In this document: positions 1 through 12,884 of the stretch, piece by piece
Layout of the letters: the number at the start of each line of letters is the position of its first letter
Numbering within the stretch: position 1 is the first letter of the stretch
NCBI GenBank assembly: GCA_963402885.1
Contig: OY727093.1
Coordinates: 16,931,036 to 16,995,035 of the forward strand
Source of the DNA: Antedon bifida
Taxonomy: Eukaryota > Echinodermata > Crinoidea > Comatulida > Antedonidae
Direction of reading: 5' to 3'
Length of the DNA stretch: 64,000 bases
Notes under the pieces: model-generated
The model's input: only the letters and a program-made list of their open reading frames with translations
Told to the model about the DNA's origin: nothing
The model's database searches: none
Made by a program: the position numbers and the translations under genes

Positions 1-842
1 TTTGATTTTATGGATGTAATATTAAAAAAAAAAAGAAATTAATGAATTACCATTTTTCCATTATAATTTCATAAATTTTCTTAAGTTAAGAAAAACTGCA
101 TCTTTTGATATTGTTATTAAATAGGATAAAACATTCATTTATTGTATTTTATTTAAAAATGTTGAATCTAGCAAAATTTTTACTAAAAACCTCCCCCAAC
201 CCCACTTTTTTTTTCTTTTTTTCTTGCTTTTCACTTTTGTGGTACATATAACATATAACACCCTCTGATACATTGTTTTTGTGCCATTTTGGCCATAATT
301 GTGCATAGCATAATTTTGTGCTGCCACCTAGCATAATTGTTTTTCCATCGCGGCCACACTACTGGTTGATCAATGACCATATTTCCTATACAGTAACAGG
401 CGGAAAAATACATTAAAAAACACATAAAACGGAATATTATTAAATAAATTAGCGAAGAAAGAAAAAATAATACACCAAGGTGAGTTTGAAGTCCTATTTA
501 CTTTAGCAATGGAGCTAGATTTGCAATTGCATGGTTTACCCCAAGGCAGGAAGCATGTTTTAAAATCAAATCCTTTGTTTGTTGAGTTTTGTGTTCACTA
601 GTATTTCCAGGTCAGGATTTGTTTAATATAGGCCTAGTAATCAATTACTTGCAAAATGAACACTTTGTAATGCATGAAAGGCCTATATTTTATATTTCTT
701 AAATATGATCTATAAAAGTTTATTTAGTGAAAAACAGATGATAGATGATCATAATGAATTTATTTACATACACAGGGAATATTTTGGCCAGTGTGCATAG
801 CAAAATTCTACAAAAATACCTGGTTCAGTGCTAAAAATAATA

Positions 843-1119
843 CAGTACAACCCCCACTTTGGGACACCCTTATTAAGTGGACACTTTCTGACGAAAATAG
901 GACAATAATATGTTTTAACACTACAGACAATCACTACTCAGGGGACACCCCTATTAAGGAGACACGGATACATTTGAGTTTGCCAATTTCTTGATTAATT
1001 ATTGTTCATTTTTTTATACATTTATATACATGTGTTTTTTTCTCACCATTTTTAAGGGGACAATTTGTTGGGTCACGATAATAATAGGGGTTCTTAATAA
1101 TCTTAATATGATTCTACTG
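843..1119. mobile_element. small Tigger/pogo-like TIR element
   Basis: The ends are CAGTACAACCCCC and GATTCTACTG (reverse complement CAGTAGAATC), flanked by TA on both sides. Internal words such as GGGACACCC, GTGGACAC and GGGGACACCCC repeat, as in other CAGTA-ended pogo-type MITEs. There is no coding capacity. Confidence 0.55.
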
Positions 1120-2149
1120 TATTTATAGTCTGTAATAGTCTGTAAAAAATAGATATATAAAGGTAGTTTATAGTTTCAAAAAGGGGGAACTCAGCTCCTG
1201 ATTTTATGGACAAATTTCATTTCTGATAGCTACATGATGTATTTTGGTAACACATTTAATATGCCCCATTTATAATTTAGCTTTGTTCAAATTTTCGTTT
1301 CATATATGTATTTCAAAAACAATAAAAAAGAACAATACACCTTGGTAACAGAAAATACTAATTTCATGATTTTCTAAATAATTGAATTATCCTTGTTATA
1401 GAACAATCATTCCCTCAGGGCAGGAATACAATGAAACATGTTTTTGTGATTTATCAATTAACTAGCAGTAACCCATGCTCCGCAGGGTCTTTTTCTGCCT
1501 TATGCACACTCCCATAAAAGTACCACATTATTAAAATAAAAACAACCGTAAAAAAATAAGAACTACTGTATTTACGGCCATTGATTTTGTTATACACTAT
1601 CCCTTCACTTTGAAATATATGTAGACTAAAAAATGAAAGCAATACTGGATATGGAACTTATTATACTTTACTTTTGACTGTTCAGACTTTGCGAAAATAA
1701 AAGATGCTAAAGAAAAATGGTGCTGTATGAATTAGATGATGCACGCAAACACCAATAAACTGCTATTTTTTGCCTTTTTTTTTGTGTTTATCCTTAAAAT
1801 TCAAGAAAGTGACATAGTCTATCATGTGCGGCCCATCAATAAACATCAATGTGCCAAATGTGAGCACATACTGTTCAGTGGTTTTGGAGGAGATACGTAA
1901 AATATGCAAAAAATTTAGTAGCATTAATATATATATAACTGGAACAACTTTGTATGCTGTGCTGGAACATAATTTCTGTATAACTGAACACTGTGCTTTA
2001 TATTTATTACTGTATTTATGGAAAACACCCAACAGGATCTTGGCATCAAGTCAAATAGTCAAGATTTTATGTGATCCACATACTTTTAGGTGATCTTAAA
2101 AACGATAAAATATTATTATTGTACTAGTATGAAATCATAGTCTTCTTAC

Positions 2150-2745
2150 TTTAAAAATTGGCCATGATAAGCTTTTCAGCATGATCATTCAACCCTGACG
2201 TCATCAAGGCATCAATTTGTGAATTCAGCTTAAATATCAAACATATTTTCATAACTGCTTGTCAGATATTGATCAATTAAATAAATTCACTATATAAACT
2301 TTAGGTCAAGGGTCAATATATAAGCACAAAAAATACATGTGTACACAAATATTTGTGCACATTCCACGTCAAAATCACATACAGCAAGACAAAACATTTT
2401 TTCACTTGATTGTTCTTCACACCCTACATAATAAATTTCTATTCATTTTCATCAAAATGTGAAATAAAACACATGTTCATGCTAAGCTATTCAAATCGAT
2501 AAGCTAGTCAATTTTAAATCTTATAGCTCCTCAGAATGAAAGGTGATGATCCATAATTTTGTTTAAACTTACATCATGGAAGCCAATGAGTTGTAGATGA
2601 ATTCTTGTACAATTTGGCATACAATATTTTGTAACGTTATCATATGGCCACCTGAATTTTTAAAATAGGATTTTTTTCTCTTTCATCATAGATCATTACA
2701 TTAAAATAACTAGAGGGTTCGCTCGCGCACCCTCTAGTGGGTGTA
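2150..2745. repeat. dispersed repeat of the GACGTCAT/TATGGCCAC family
   Basis: It shares AAGCTTTTCAGC.TGATCATTCA, GACGTCAT and GGAAGCCAATGAGTTGTAGAT...CATATGGCCACCTGAATTTT with the region at 37250-38165. It ends in a strong hairpin (ACTAGAGGGT...ACCCTCTAGT, about 2709-2738). Confidence 0.65.
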
Positions 2746-3237
2746 CCCGAATGGTCCTCGAAAACATGACCAACGCCTCTGGAAACTGAGGCCCGGTTGA
2801 CACCTAAGCATATGACTTATGAGTAATTGGTACTAATCATAAGAACGTAAGATGCAAATAATATAATTGTAAAGAACAGTATACGTATAATATACATATG
2901 ATATTATTATATATATTATCTGAACGTTACACAAAGGAGGAAACCATTAATAGGGGGTCATAAATCACTGAAACAGTCTCTAACGTGACCGTACCAAGAG
3001 ACCAAAAGCATAGTTTATCAAAGTGGGTGACAGTGATCGGCGCTTTAACATTTGTATCACAATATATCATGACAACAGCATCTTGTTAAATTTTGGAACA
3101 AAATGATCAAATAACAACTTTCGTAGCCTACTTATATATCGGTCGTAGTAGACACCATTTATAATTATAAATAAAGCAAGCAACAGAAATAATCGATAAT
3201 ATAAATTTAAACAGTAAAGGTGTTTCCCTAGTAGGCC

Positions 3238-3405
3238 TACCAGCCCTCCTATAGTAACATTGAACGCACCTAAATTTGATTAAATGATTAATAAATAGCA
3301 TAAATAATTAGTTCAATTAGCCTCCTATAGTAACATTGAATCGCACCTAAATTTGATAAAATGATTAATAAATAGCATAAATAATTAGTTAAACTACTAA
3401 AACAA
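3238..3405. repeat. two-copy tandem repeat, about 82 bp
   Basis: CCTCCTATAGTAACATTGAA and the following AAATGATTAATAAATAGCATA blocks occur twice in succession with few differences. Confidence 0.85.
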
Positions 3406-3720
3406 ATTGTATTTCACGTAAAGTAAAAGCCTTTATAATTGATAGTTGAATATCTAAAACAAATAAATTGTAGTTCACGATTCAGTTGAATCACTAAAAT
3501 CACATTGTAGTTCGAGTCACGTAAAAGTAATAAAGGCCTTCAGTAATAGTGAAATTATTAAAACAAATTGTTGTTCACGATCACTAAAATCACATTGTAG
3601 TTCACGTAAAAGTAAAGGCCTTCAATAATAGTTAAATTACTAAAACAAATTGTAGTTCACGTAAAGTAAATGCCTTTAATCAATATAATTGATTAGTTGA
3701 AATTAATTGCAGTAGGCCAA
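3395..3720. repeat. degenerate tandem repeat with TTGTAGTTCACG
   Basis: About five irregular units contain AAACAAATTGTAGTTCACGT, AAGTAAAGGCCTT and ATAATTGATAGTTGAA words in variable order between 3395 and 3720. Confidence 0.7.
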
Positions 3721-3809
3721 GTTCACGATACGTTCAACCATGGACCTATATAGGTCCATGGTTGAACCACTAAAATATTTGTATTTAATATTGAATGTCG
3801 CCACCAACG

Positions 3810-3840
3810 GCCATTTTGCCGGAAGTGACGGACCCGGAAG
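3810..3840 (-). promoter_or_regulatory. ETS/YY1 promoter-like cluster
   Basis: On the minus strand, two ETS sites (CTTCCGG and ACTTCCGG) directly precede AAAATGGC, a YY1-type site. This arrangement is typical of housekeeping promoters in animals. It is the most GC-rich short stretch in the surrounding 4 kb. No following gene could be recognised. Confidence 0.35.
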
Positions 3841-4298
3841 CCAGTTGAACAACAGTGCGAGTGTGTGATAACCTTGTGATATCCACAAATTTTGCTAGGT
3901 AACGCTAAATTTTGTCGTAAAAGACAAAAATGGAACAATAGCGTAGTACTAAAAACTAATGTTATCTAATTTACGTTTCGCGGTACAATCTAAGATAGAT
4001 AAGGTAGGTATCCAAGACGGAGATTTAATACCGAAGTTTTTGCATTGTGCTCGCCTATGTCAGAATTAACCATAATTTATATATAGAAGCACATCTCGCT
4101 TATCCATGCCAGATTTTCTCTCAGATTTTAGTAGACTTTTCTTGGTCAATATAACTGATGACTTAATTTGGCCAAATCCAGTGTGGAAGACAAACAAATG
4201 TGTCTATTCAATGTTCACATTCACAGCATTAATGTACAGAATCTTCGGCCAGTATATATTATTTCAATATTATAATACTTTATCATATTTATACTAAC

Positions 4299-4424
4299 CT
4301 CTTCTTTCTTAGATGTAACTTTCTCGTCTTTACTAGTATCCACTTCATTCAATTTCCGTTCTAAAATTCGGATTTTCTTCTGCAAATCAACTGTCTTTGT
4401 ACTGTTTTCATCATGGACAGGTTT
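4299..4424 (-). CDS. CEP290: CEP290 exon 37 of window
   Basis: 126 bp, phase 0 to 0. It starts KPVHDENS, then KTVDLQKKIRILERKLNE, and ends TSKKEE before GTTAGT. It matches human GKPLTDNKQ, then IEELQRKVKKLENQLEG. The next expected human block (around RWEEGKKWQ) was not found between 1 and 4298, so the gene continues off the left edge. Confidence 0.92.
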
Positions 4425-5592
4425 CTAAAACAAAAATTGAATTATTATTTTCGTTAAAGAAATAAAAAACATTATCAAATATTAAAAGAAATCAATTTTT
4501 CAAAAGGTTGTAACTTAAGTTTATAATTACAGTATTAGTACTTTTAATTTTAGTATGTGTTGCAATTCAATTCTTTTATAAAATTATATATTGTTTTGTT
4601 TGTCCAATATATCTATATGCCTTTTCCATATGTTGATAAAACAAACTAGATTTAATTAATTAATTTTAAACAAATAATTGTCATATACCCAGTAGCCAGT
4701 ACCAGTTCAAAAAAACTCTCTGGAAAAAAAACACATCGATTATAATTGTTGTACAATACTGTGTAGCTCTATAGAAATAGAAATCATACCCAGTATAAAA
4801 ATAGTTTAAACCCAACAGCCTATCAACACCAAATTGTATGCGGTCACTGGACAATTTATTGGTGCAGATGAAATTCATTTAATATAAATTAGAAAAAAAT
4901 GTCATTAAATTTCACATTAAAGTAGAATGTTTTAACAAAACAAAGAAACTATGAAATGTTGCATGTCCGACAATTGAATTAGTACACTCTGGCTCTTTGT
5001 TCAACACACTGGTGTCAAAAGCCCACCCATTATTTTAAACTTTGTTGTTCACTCTTTTGGATTGGAGCCATTCTTTTTGATGTGTTATCTTTCATTCCCC
5101 TGTATAATATATGTTTGAAGTAATAAGAATAAAACATAATATGTTAGGTAATTTTTTCAATTCACCTGGCAAGTCATTTAGATTGTTACTAGTTTTGATG
5201 TTGTGCTCGTTTATTTTAAAAAAAATTTTTGTGTTTCTCATTTTTTTATGTTATTTTATGCTATCTTTTAAAAATATTTTTAATATTTTAAGTTCCTTTT
5301 GTAAAAAAATTGTCACAATTCAGTTTTTCTGTGAAGATGATTTTAATAAATATACCATTATGAATGAATGAATGAATTTACTGTATAGCAAATACATTGC
5401 CATTGGCAAAAATGTCCTGGGGCAATTAAAAAATCATGTTGGGCATTTAGAATTTCACTACCTACATCCCAAAGGGCAACCTAAAGTAATACATATTCCT
5501 AAATCACAATTCATTTTAGATCAAGTTTCTCCAAGCTATTGTACACTAATCCTAATCATATGATTTATAACAATGAAGACTTGCATGTTATA

Positions 5593-6392
5593 GGGCCTGT
5601 TTCTGCTGCAACTGCTCAAAATACGGTATAACATTTTTGAGTACCCCGTTTCTGCTAACAATACTTCTTGGGTGGTCGTGTTAAATTTCATCATTTTTAC
5701 CCAAATTGCCATTCATTTATTTGGTCGATAATTAAAAGTCGCAATAAAGGAAGTTTTACACCTCACTTTCAACAGCCTATCCCTAGTGATACAGATGTTG
5801 TGAGAGCACAGAAAACATCGTAATGGGGACAAGTAATTCGTTTCCTCCCCGAGTTATTGTCTTTTGCAATTTTACTGCTTTCGCAGGCTCTTCAGCTTTG
5901 AGTTTACTTGCTTTGGAGACAAGTCTATTCCGTACTCCTGCTTTATTTTTAGAAATGTCTTTATAAATGTGGTTGTCCCTTTTATTACCTTTTAGTTGGC
6001 CGGACATTTTAGCTTGCCCTCCCCCTCCCTCCCCACACAGATTTATATAGTAAATACTGTGACGTCTTCGCTCCACATTTTCGCTGAATATATCTATACA
6101 TGTGTGTAAAACAGCTGACAGCGACAGAAAATAAAAACATGATGTTGACCTCATGTGTCAGGTCAAAAAAATACTGTATTTTTTATTGGCAGGAGAAATG
6201 GGTACAAAAAATACAATATAAATTTGTAAATACCGTATTTTATCCACAAATTTTGTGGGGAAAATACGGTATACAAAATGCGGTATTTTTTTTATGAGCG
6301 CAGTTTCTGCTGCCAAAAAAATATGGTATAAATACGGTATTCAAAAAATACCGTATTAAATACGGTATTTTCTTGGCAGCAGAAACAGGGCC
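5593..6392 (-). mobile_element. Harbinger-like DNA transposon copy A
   Basis: 800 bp bounded by near-perfect terminal inverted repeats (GGGCCTGTTTCTGCTGC and its partner at 6376-6392), flanked by a 3-bp ATA duplication. It is an inverted homologue of the copy at 12885-13731. On the minus strand it encodes the start of a Myb/SANT-like protein (MSGQLKGNKRDNHIYKDISK), which then frameshifts through a 2-bp deletion relative to copy B. It carries several AAATACGGTATTT-type repeats near both ends. There is no transposase gene, so it is non-autonomous. Confidence 0.85.
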
Positions 6393-6975
6393 ATATTTAT
6401 ATATGGGTGTGGTAGGAAAGATAACCCTTGAATCTTTCTAGCTTTGCTTATTGCAAGTTATCCATTCTACAAGATGAAGTATACCAGCTGCTTGGTTGAT
6501 AGTGTCTTTGAAGAGAGATAAGCATATTTATCAAATCCGTGGTACTGACAGCAGTACATCAGTAGGGATAGTGCTTAATTTACAATTTAATACTGCTTTC
6601 ACAAATATTTTTTTACAAAGTTTTTGTATATGTGCATTGTTTATACAAAATAGGCAATTGTAAATCCTAATAATATATCTCTAAAATTATTATGCCTACT
6701 GAAATTCTCTGCCTGAATATGTAATATAAGCCTCTTCAGTGAACATCTTTAAGTCTAGACTTGACAACTATTTTCGGCTAGAAATGGAATCTAATAGGCA
6801 CTAGCCTAAACTATTTCCATCAAACATTAAGTGTAAGTTTACCAATGTTCAAAATATAGAAATCGCTATAAAAAAACATGTGGGCTTGATTAAAATATTG
6901 TCAGGGCAATGAAACCTTAGGGCAACCCTGAAAAAGTATTTTTGTCTTCTTTTATTATTTAATATTATTTCGTAC

Positions 6976-7071
6976 CAAATCTGTGTCTTTTTCCAGTTCC
7001 TCAATTTCAGCTTTTAATCTTATTCTTTCATCCTTCAAATCATCGATTAATGCATTTTTCTTGCGTATCTC
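6976..7071 (-). CDS. CEP290: CEP290 exon 36 of window
   Basis: 96 bp, phase 0 to 0. It contains DERIRLKAEIEELEKDTDL. The human counterpart is REKEEIDQENDELKRQIKRL. The donor GTACGA is weak but in frame. Confidence 0.88.
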
Positions 7072-8036
7072 CTGAAAAGTCCATTAACAAAATTAGTAAA
7101 GAACATTATACAGTTAATAACATTATAAAGGAGAACTCATATGGTTTGCCTATAACAGGTTTAAACATATAGATCTTAAAAAAATAAATACCACTTAAAT
7201 ACCTCCTTAACCAATAGTCAATGGGAAATTGACTTTTAAATCAAACTAATTGCAAGAAATGGTTTTGTATATGAAATAGGTTCTTTGGACCATACAGAAT
7301 ACCTATTTCATATAAAAAACCTTTTGCAATTAGTTTTAGCTAAATCCCATCGACTACAAGAGATTTACATTTACATCCTAACCCTTATCATGCATTGGTT
7401 AATATTTAGCAATAAGAAAAAAATGACAAAGAATTAAAAATACACCTGCCATGTAAAGTGTGTTAATATATCAATAACATTAACAGTACTAAAGCTGTGT
7501 AAATATTAAACTATTATATAATATACATTCTGTTTCCATCTTTTGTCTAGATCAGTAAGTTCAAAGTTCAAACATGTGTGGTTCTTTGATATAGAGTACC
7601 TCTAAAACTCTATTATTTATACATGTGGATATTGGAGGTGCATCAAATTTAATGACAGCAAGCTATACCAAAAGAGTTAACTGCGATCACAAAAACACCT
7701 ACAAACGTCTGTTGTAACTCGGATATGATTAAGATTAGCTTAAAACAGTATATAGCTTCTGGTTCTCAGATCAGCGTACAATAATTCTGTGTGAACACAG
7801 CCTTAACTTTCTTGAAAATCAGAACTTAAATAAACTAAGGCACAATCTCCAGTATTTAATGTAGAAACTGAATGACGCATGTGCATATAATTCAAGAACT
7901 GTTGTAAGAGGCTCAAATAAGTTTATCCTCAGAAATATCATGTAATCCTACAGGAAAATTTAAACAAAGCAATATTGTTTCCCGAACAAAATGTATTACT
8001 TTATTTTGAACTTCTTTTTTCTTTGTGAATTCATAC

Positions 8037-8144
8037 CTCATTATTGTCATTCAATTTTGTTTCAATTTCTTTTTCACGACCTTTGACCCTTTTCAATTCC
8101 CGTTTACATCTGTCCAGTTTATCTTGAACATCCCCAAATTGTTC
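8037..8144 (-). CDS. CEP290: CEP290 exon 35 of window
   Basis: 108 bp, phase 0 to 0. It encodes EQFGDVQDKLDRCKRELKRV and ends REKEIETKLNDNNE (human RENSLTDNLNDLNNE). The donor is GTATGA. Confidence 0.93.
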
Positions 8145-8384
8145 CTACAGGTATACGTTAATATATAATTAAAAAACAGGTTCATCTTAGTAACACACAA
8201 ATTATTCAAAATAACAGACTACAAAATATTTTCCGTATTGGTTGATTGACAGGCCTGTTACATTTTTTCACTATTCTTTTTTCTTTCTGCTATTTTGTTT
8301 GTGACATTTCTCTTAAACTTTTCAAATTTTTGTTATGACGCCAGATTTGCGGTTGTTCACTCTTAAATTTCACAACTTAATTAC

Positions 8385-8522
8385 CTTCATCTTTTTTGTC
8401 TCTCTGTCTACAAGGTGTTGTACATTAAGCTTTTCTTCATGTTCATCTGCATTGGCTTTTGCATTGTCTTGAGCCATTTCTACCATCTCTGCACGCACTG
8501 TCATCAGTGCCTGACTAAGAGC
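8385..8522 (-). CDS. CEP290: CEP290 exon 34 of window
   Basis: 138 bp, phase 0 to 0. It contains ALSQALMTVRAEMVEMAQ (human ALSRALLELRAEMTAAAE) and NVQHLVDRETKKMK. The donor is GTAATT. Confidence 0.95.
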
Positions 8523-8944
8523 CTATATATAAAACATAAAATACCAGTAATGTTTTATTTGATTTAAGTTTATCACATTATCAAGACAACAATTATATAA
8601 GATTTTTAAATATATATAAGAAGCAGATATGAACATTTTTAAAACAAAGTATCATCAAACCCACAAGTAGACTGTCAAAGGTTTTCATTTTTTCATCACT
8701 GTTGCTTGTACCCAAAAATGGACATCTAGTACTGGTACAAGTAACGGTCTACATAGAGACATCTAGTAGTCATTGACATCAAGTTGGCATTTGGATTAAT
8801 GCTACTTTTAAGTGTACACAAAAGTATTATTTATAATAAACAAATTTGGACCATACACTTAGAATAAAGCAGACCCTGATGAAGTTGCTTCAATCTAGCA
8901 TGGAGGATTAATTTAGATAATTACTCCATGCTTCTGTTTAACGA

Positions 8945-9044
8945 TGAACAAAATTATCACAATAGGTTCATATAGTATTTATTTTAAAATAAAATGTAGT
9001 GTGTGACCTTAAATCAGGTCGAAAAAACGTAGGTCTAGTGTCTT
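8945..9044. mobile_element. right-end fragment of the AAGACCCC MITE
   Basis: About 100 bases match the right end of 26450-27019 (ATAGTATTTATTTT, TGTGTGACCTTAAAT, AAACGTAGG), ending in a degenerate inverted repeat GTAGGTCTAGTGTCTTT next to TA. The RTE-like fragment begins directly after it. Confidence 0.65.
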
Positions 9045-9046
9045 TA

Positions 9047-10199
9047 ATTTATATTAAATGTGATAGATTCAGGCAGGGATTCTCAACAACAGTCCATCTA
9101 CATTCTTTAAACCAACTAATAGAGAAGTCAAATGAATACCAACTGCATCTATGCGTAGGCTTCATAGACTACGAGAAGGCATTCGACTCAGTAGAACATG
9201 CTGATCTGTTAGAGCCCTGAGGAAAACTGGAGTAAATGAAGGCTATGTTCAGATAATTGAAGACATTTATACAGATGCCACTGCAACAATACACCTTGAC
9301 AAAGATGTATCTAAACTCATCCACATAAACAGAGGTGTCAGACAAGGGGACACAATATCACCAAAAATATTCACCACAACCATAGAGGAAGAAATTTTCA
9401 AACATTTGAACCTGGAAAGACATGGCGTCAACATTGATGGAGAGAGTTTAACTGACCTTAGATTTGCAGATGACGTTGCTTTGACAACCGAAACAGTCAA
9501 AGAACAGTTAAATGATCTGAACAGAGAGAGCAAGAAGATTGGTTTGAAAATACATAAATGAAAGACAAAGTACATGACAAACTTCCATAAGGATGAGTCC
9601 ATAGAAATTGAAAATGATAGGATCGAACAAGTTGATAGCTACAAGTACCTGGGCCAAACAGTGAAAATGGCTGACAACACAAGAGACAAAATTCTCATCA
9701 GAATTAAGGCGGGATGGAGCTGCTTTGGCAGATATAGAGAAATCCTTTGCGACAAGAAAATCCCAATAGTTCACAGGAGAAGAGTTTTCAACCAGTGTGT
9801 ACTCCCTACAATGACTTATGGTTGTGAAACTTGGACAAAACAACATTTTTGGAACAAAAACTAACCACTGCACAAAGAGCTATGGAAAGGCAAATGCTTG
9901 GAGTGACAATTAGGGACAAAATCAGAAACACAGTAATAAGGAAATTGACTAAAGTCAAAGATATAATGAACAAAATAAAAGAAGCAAAATGGCGTTGGGC
10001 AGGACAACTTGCAAGAAGGGATGACAGACTGGCAACCAAGAACCAGCACAAGAAAAAGGGGAAGGCAGAAACGGCGATGGAGGGACGACATTACAAAGTA
10101 TGCAGGCATCACGTGGGCGAGGATAGCACAGAACAGATGGGATTGGCAGAAGCATGAGGAGGGCTACATCCGACAGGGGATGATACAGCTAAACTGACT
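9047..10199 (+). mobile_element. RTE-like non-LTR retrotransposon fragment
   Basis: Consecutive frames encode RT motifs (FIDYEKAFDSV; GVRQGDTISP; LRFADDVAL) and then the C-terminal region with YKYLGQTVKM and WRDDITKYAGITWAR. A single-base deletion near 9213, a TGA near 9559 and a frameshift near 9840 break the frame. The 5' part, including the endonuclease, is missing. I place it in an RTE or RTE-X-like group by recall of similar proteins; the clade is uncertain. Confidence 0.8.
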
Positions 10200-10300
10200 G
10201 ATGAAATGTGATAGATGCAGAGCCATATATAAAGGTTACGGCATTGCATTCACAGATTTTAGAAAGTCATGTGGGGTGCACACCGGCCATCTTTGTGTTT

Positions 10301-10486
10301 ATGTAGAGTATGGAGTCGAGTCATTTGCTTAAAAAATGTATAACATTCACAAGGCTTTAAATATCGAATTTTATTACAAACAAAAACCTTAAAACAAATT
10401 GATTGTTTTGATATTAAATTCGATAGTTAAAGCCTATTGAACGTTATACATTTTTAAAACAAAAGACTCAACTCCATACTCTACAT
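10301..10486. repeat. foldback element about 186 bp
   Basis: ATGTAGAGTATGGAGTCGAG at the left is answered by ACTCAACTCCATACTCTACA at the right. The arms continue inward through AAATGTATAAC/GTTATACATTT and AAGGCTTTAAATATCGAATTT/AAATTCGATAGTTAAAGCCT. This is an imperfect hairpin nearly without spacer, lying between two LINE fragments. Confidence 0.8.
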
Positions 10487-10593
10487 AGAGTCGTAAGTCT
10501 TTATATTTTTTTGGCTCTGGATAGACGTATTCAACTACTCCCTCTATGATTGATTGATTACTTAATTAATTGAAATCAACTTTATCTTTTTCT

Positions 10594-11155
10594 TGTTCAA
10601 CCGCATTTTGAATACTGCAGTACTGTATGGTCTAAACGTTTTGATAATGATCTTGACAAACTTACTAAACTTCAAAGAGCAAGATTAATATTAAATGCAC
10701 ATTTCCTCACACCTTCTAAAGCTATGTTCACATCACTTGGTTGGTTAAACTTTTGTGATGTATTTGATCTCAAACGATCATCTTTAGTGTTTAAGTGTTT
10801 AAATGAAGATGTACCCGAATACCTTAAATCATATTTTAAATTTTCTAATGAAAATCATGATCATTTTACAAGAAATAGATGCAAATCACTTTCCCTGGAA
10901 AAATATAAGCATTCATTTAAATGGAAAGGTGCTGATATTTTTAACACATTAAGTGAAGAAACTAAATTGTCAAGTAATTTAAATGTTTTCAAAAGTAACT
11001 TTAAGGCATTACTGTAGTTTAAGTTCTATTGTGTTACTGTTATTGTTATATTTTAGTTTAAAATGTACTATTGTACCCAGGGCCCCAAGGGAGACCAGTC
11101 TTTTTGACTGATTGGGCCACCCAATATTGTAATAAATAAATAAAATAAATAAATT
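10594..11155 (+). mobile_element. 3' fragment of a CR1/L2-like LINE with AAATAAAT tail
   Basis: An open frame from about 10594 to 11017 encodes the post-RT C-terminus of a LINE (LVQPHFEYCSTVWSKRFD, LTKLQRARLILNAHFLTP). It is followed by a 3' UTR with the near-palindrome GGGCCCCAAGGGAGACCAGT...ACTGATTGGGCC and a terminal AATAAATAAAT repeat. It is 5'-truncated, but the surviving frame is intact. Confidence 0.85.
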
Positions 11156-11910
11156 ACTGCCTCTCCACTGAAAAGTCTGCCAACATGTTTGCTTGGGCTA
11201 CTCCGTATATCTCTTTTACCAGTTTCTTCCAATCGGATCATTCATTTCTTGGTTTTCAATTGTCCGGGATACTTGATATTTGTGTTCTGCTTATAAAGGG
11301 TGAGTAGGTCGTTGGTGAGAGCTATTGGTAGGGTGGTTCTCGGTCTTCCTCGAAATTTTATATTGGTAGTGTTGCTGAAATAATAGCTTATTGCTGTGTT
11401 AGCTGGTGTACATGGGTCTTGTCTGAGTATGTGACCTAATAGTCTCCATCTTGCGTTGACTATTTGTAACGAAATTGGTTTTGTTCTGGGAACCTGATAC
11501 CTATAATTTTGTGAAGTTGCTGTCTGTGAAATGTGTCAAATTTATGTGCTTCTTCTTTTGTGAGCCCCCATTTTCGGAGTTGTAGAGTAATATACGTTTA
11601 ACTAGTCAGTTATACAGCTTAATACGTATTTTTAATTTGATTTTATCTTTTCGAAGCCACAACAAGTTTAGTTTGGTCATTGCTACATGCGCTAGTTGTT
11701 TTCTTCTAATTATGTCTTGTCTGTCCCCAAGGAGCGATCCGACTTTTTTTGTGTATCTCCATTGTTCTTGTATATCTTCTTTTTCTGTCTTACGATAGTG
11801 TGTTCTGTTTTTTCTTTATTTACATTTAAGTTAAAAGTTGATAGATGGCGTTCAAATTCGTTTACGTTATGCTTGCTGTTTATACTAAAAAAACCTACTA
11901 CCCCCTCTAT
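11156..11910 (-). mobile_element. degenerate LINE reverse transcriptase fragment
   Basis: On the minus strand a broken reading frame carries the end of an RT domain (HLSTFNLNVNKEKTEHTIV, RSLGTDKT) near 11710-11900. Toward 11160 it carries the LINE-typical RWRLLGHILRQDP and FRGRPRTTLP. Stops and frameshifts are frequent. It abuts the tail of the plus-strand LINE fragment ending at 11155. Confidence 0.7.
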
Positions 11911-12884
11911 AGTACAGTAAAACAAAGTAACATACATAAAAATTATCTATAATGTTTCATTGAATTGGAATCTAAAGGATCAATAATGATATTTGTCTAC
12001 TCAATAATATTAACCAAAAAACAAGTTGAGGAAAAGGTATGTGTTCATTACATCATATTACAGTATTTGGATTAAAATAGGAACATGGTTATTATTTAAA
12101 TGCTGCTGTCTCCAACCTAGACAACAATTTGATCAAATTACAATGTGCATATCCATCATGATGATAGGCTTTTACACTATGATGTGTACTCTCAGTGTAT
12201 CGACCAAGGCAGTGTATGAGTTTGAATGTAATATTACACGTAACATATCATGTTGTGATGTGACTGATCTGCATTCATCTTTATTTAGCTATATTGCACC
12301 AAATTTAAGGAGAAAGATACAAATCATACAAAATTCAGTCAACAATAGCCTAGACTCTTGTCACACATTTGGGTGCAAACATTTGTGTAACAAAACGAAT
12401 AGCGGGTACTCGCATAGATAACGGTGCAAAGATATTGTTTTTGTATTTTATATGACCAAATCCTCCAACCAAATGACAAGAATCTACTTAGGTATGTTCA
12501 AATTAAATATGGAACATGGTCATAGGTGACCATAAAACATGCTGAACCACACTTAATGATCTTAACCAAAAGCGCCTGCTTAAAGCTCTCAATGGTAGCA
12601 TCCTTTAAATTCAAAATAACAATTAAATAAAACAATTCAACAATGGAGAAATATGAACTCAATGTTATAGGAACTATAGGGACACTTAAAATTTGCATTT
12701 TGCAATGCAGAGGTCCAAACTTGGAATAATGAAATATCAGGAGACTATTAATTGGAAAAACCATTGAAGGTGCTTGCTATATTAAAAAATACATTCAGAT
12801 GACGCTATTAAAAAAAAATCTTGGGAGAAAGCCAATGCATTTTGTACCTTTACTTAACCAAAAAAGGCCTATAGTAGAGACTAA

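Larger units (their letters stand above)
1..4298. other. presumed CEP290 intron, no exon found
   Basis: No CEP290-like coding block is recognisable here. Apart from the small TIR element, the GACGTCAT-family repeat, the tandem repeats and the ETS/YY1 cluster listed separately, the sequence is AT-rich and unremarkable. Small open frames here have no recognisable features. Confidence 0.6.

Noticed and set aside
1824-2093. 89-residue open frames on both strands
   Set aside because: They overlap each other on opposite strands in AT-rich sequence with no recognisable feature.
5783-6154. 123-residue minus-strand protein as a host gene
   Set aside because: It lies wholly inside the Harbinger-like element and fuses the SANT start to a frameshifted tail.
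12026-12421. 131-residue plus-strand open frame
   Set aside because: No signal, domain or repeat in composition; flanked by AT-rich intron. Probably chance.
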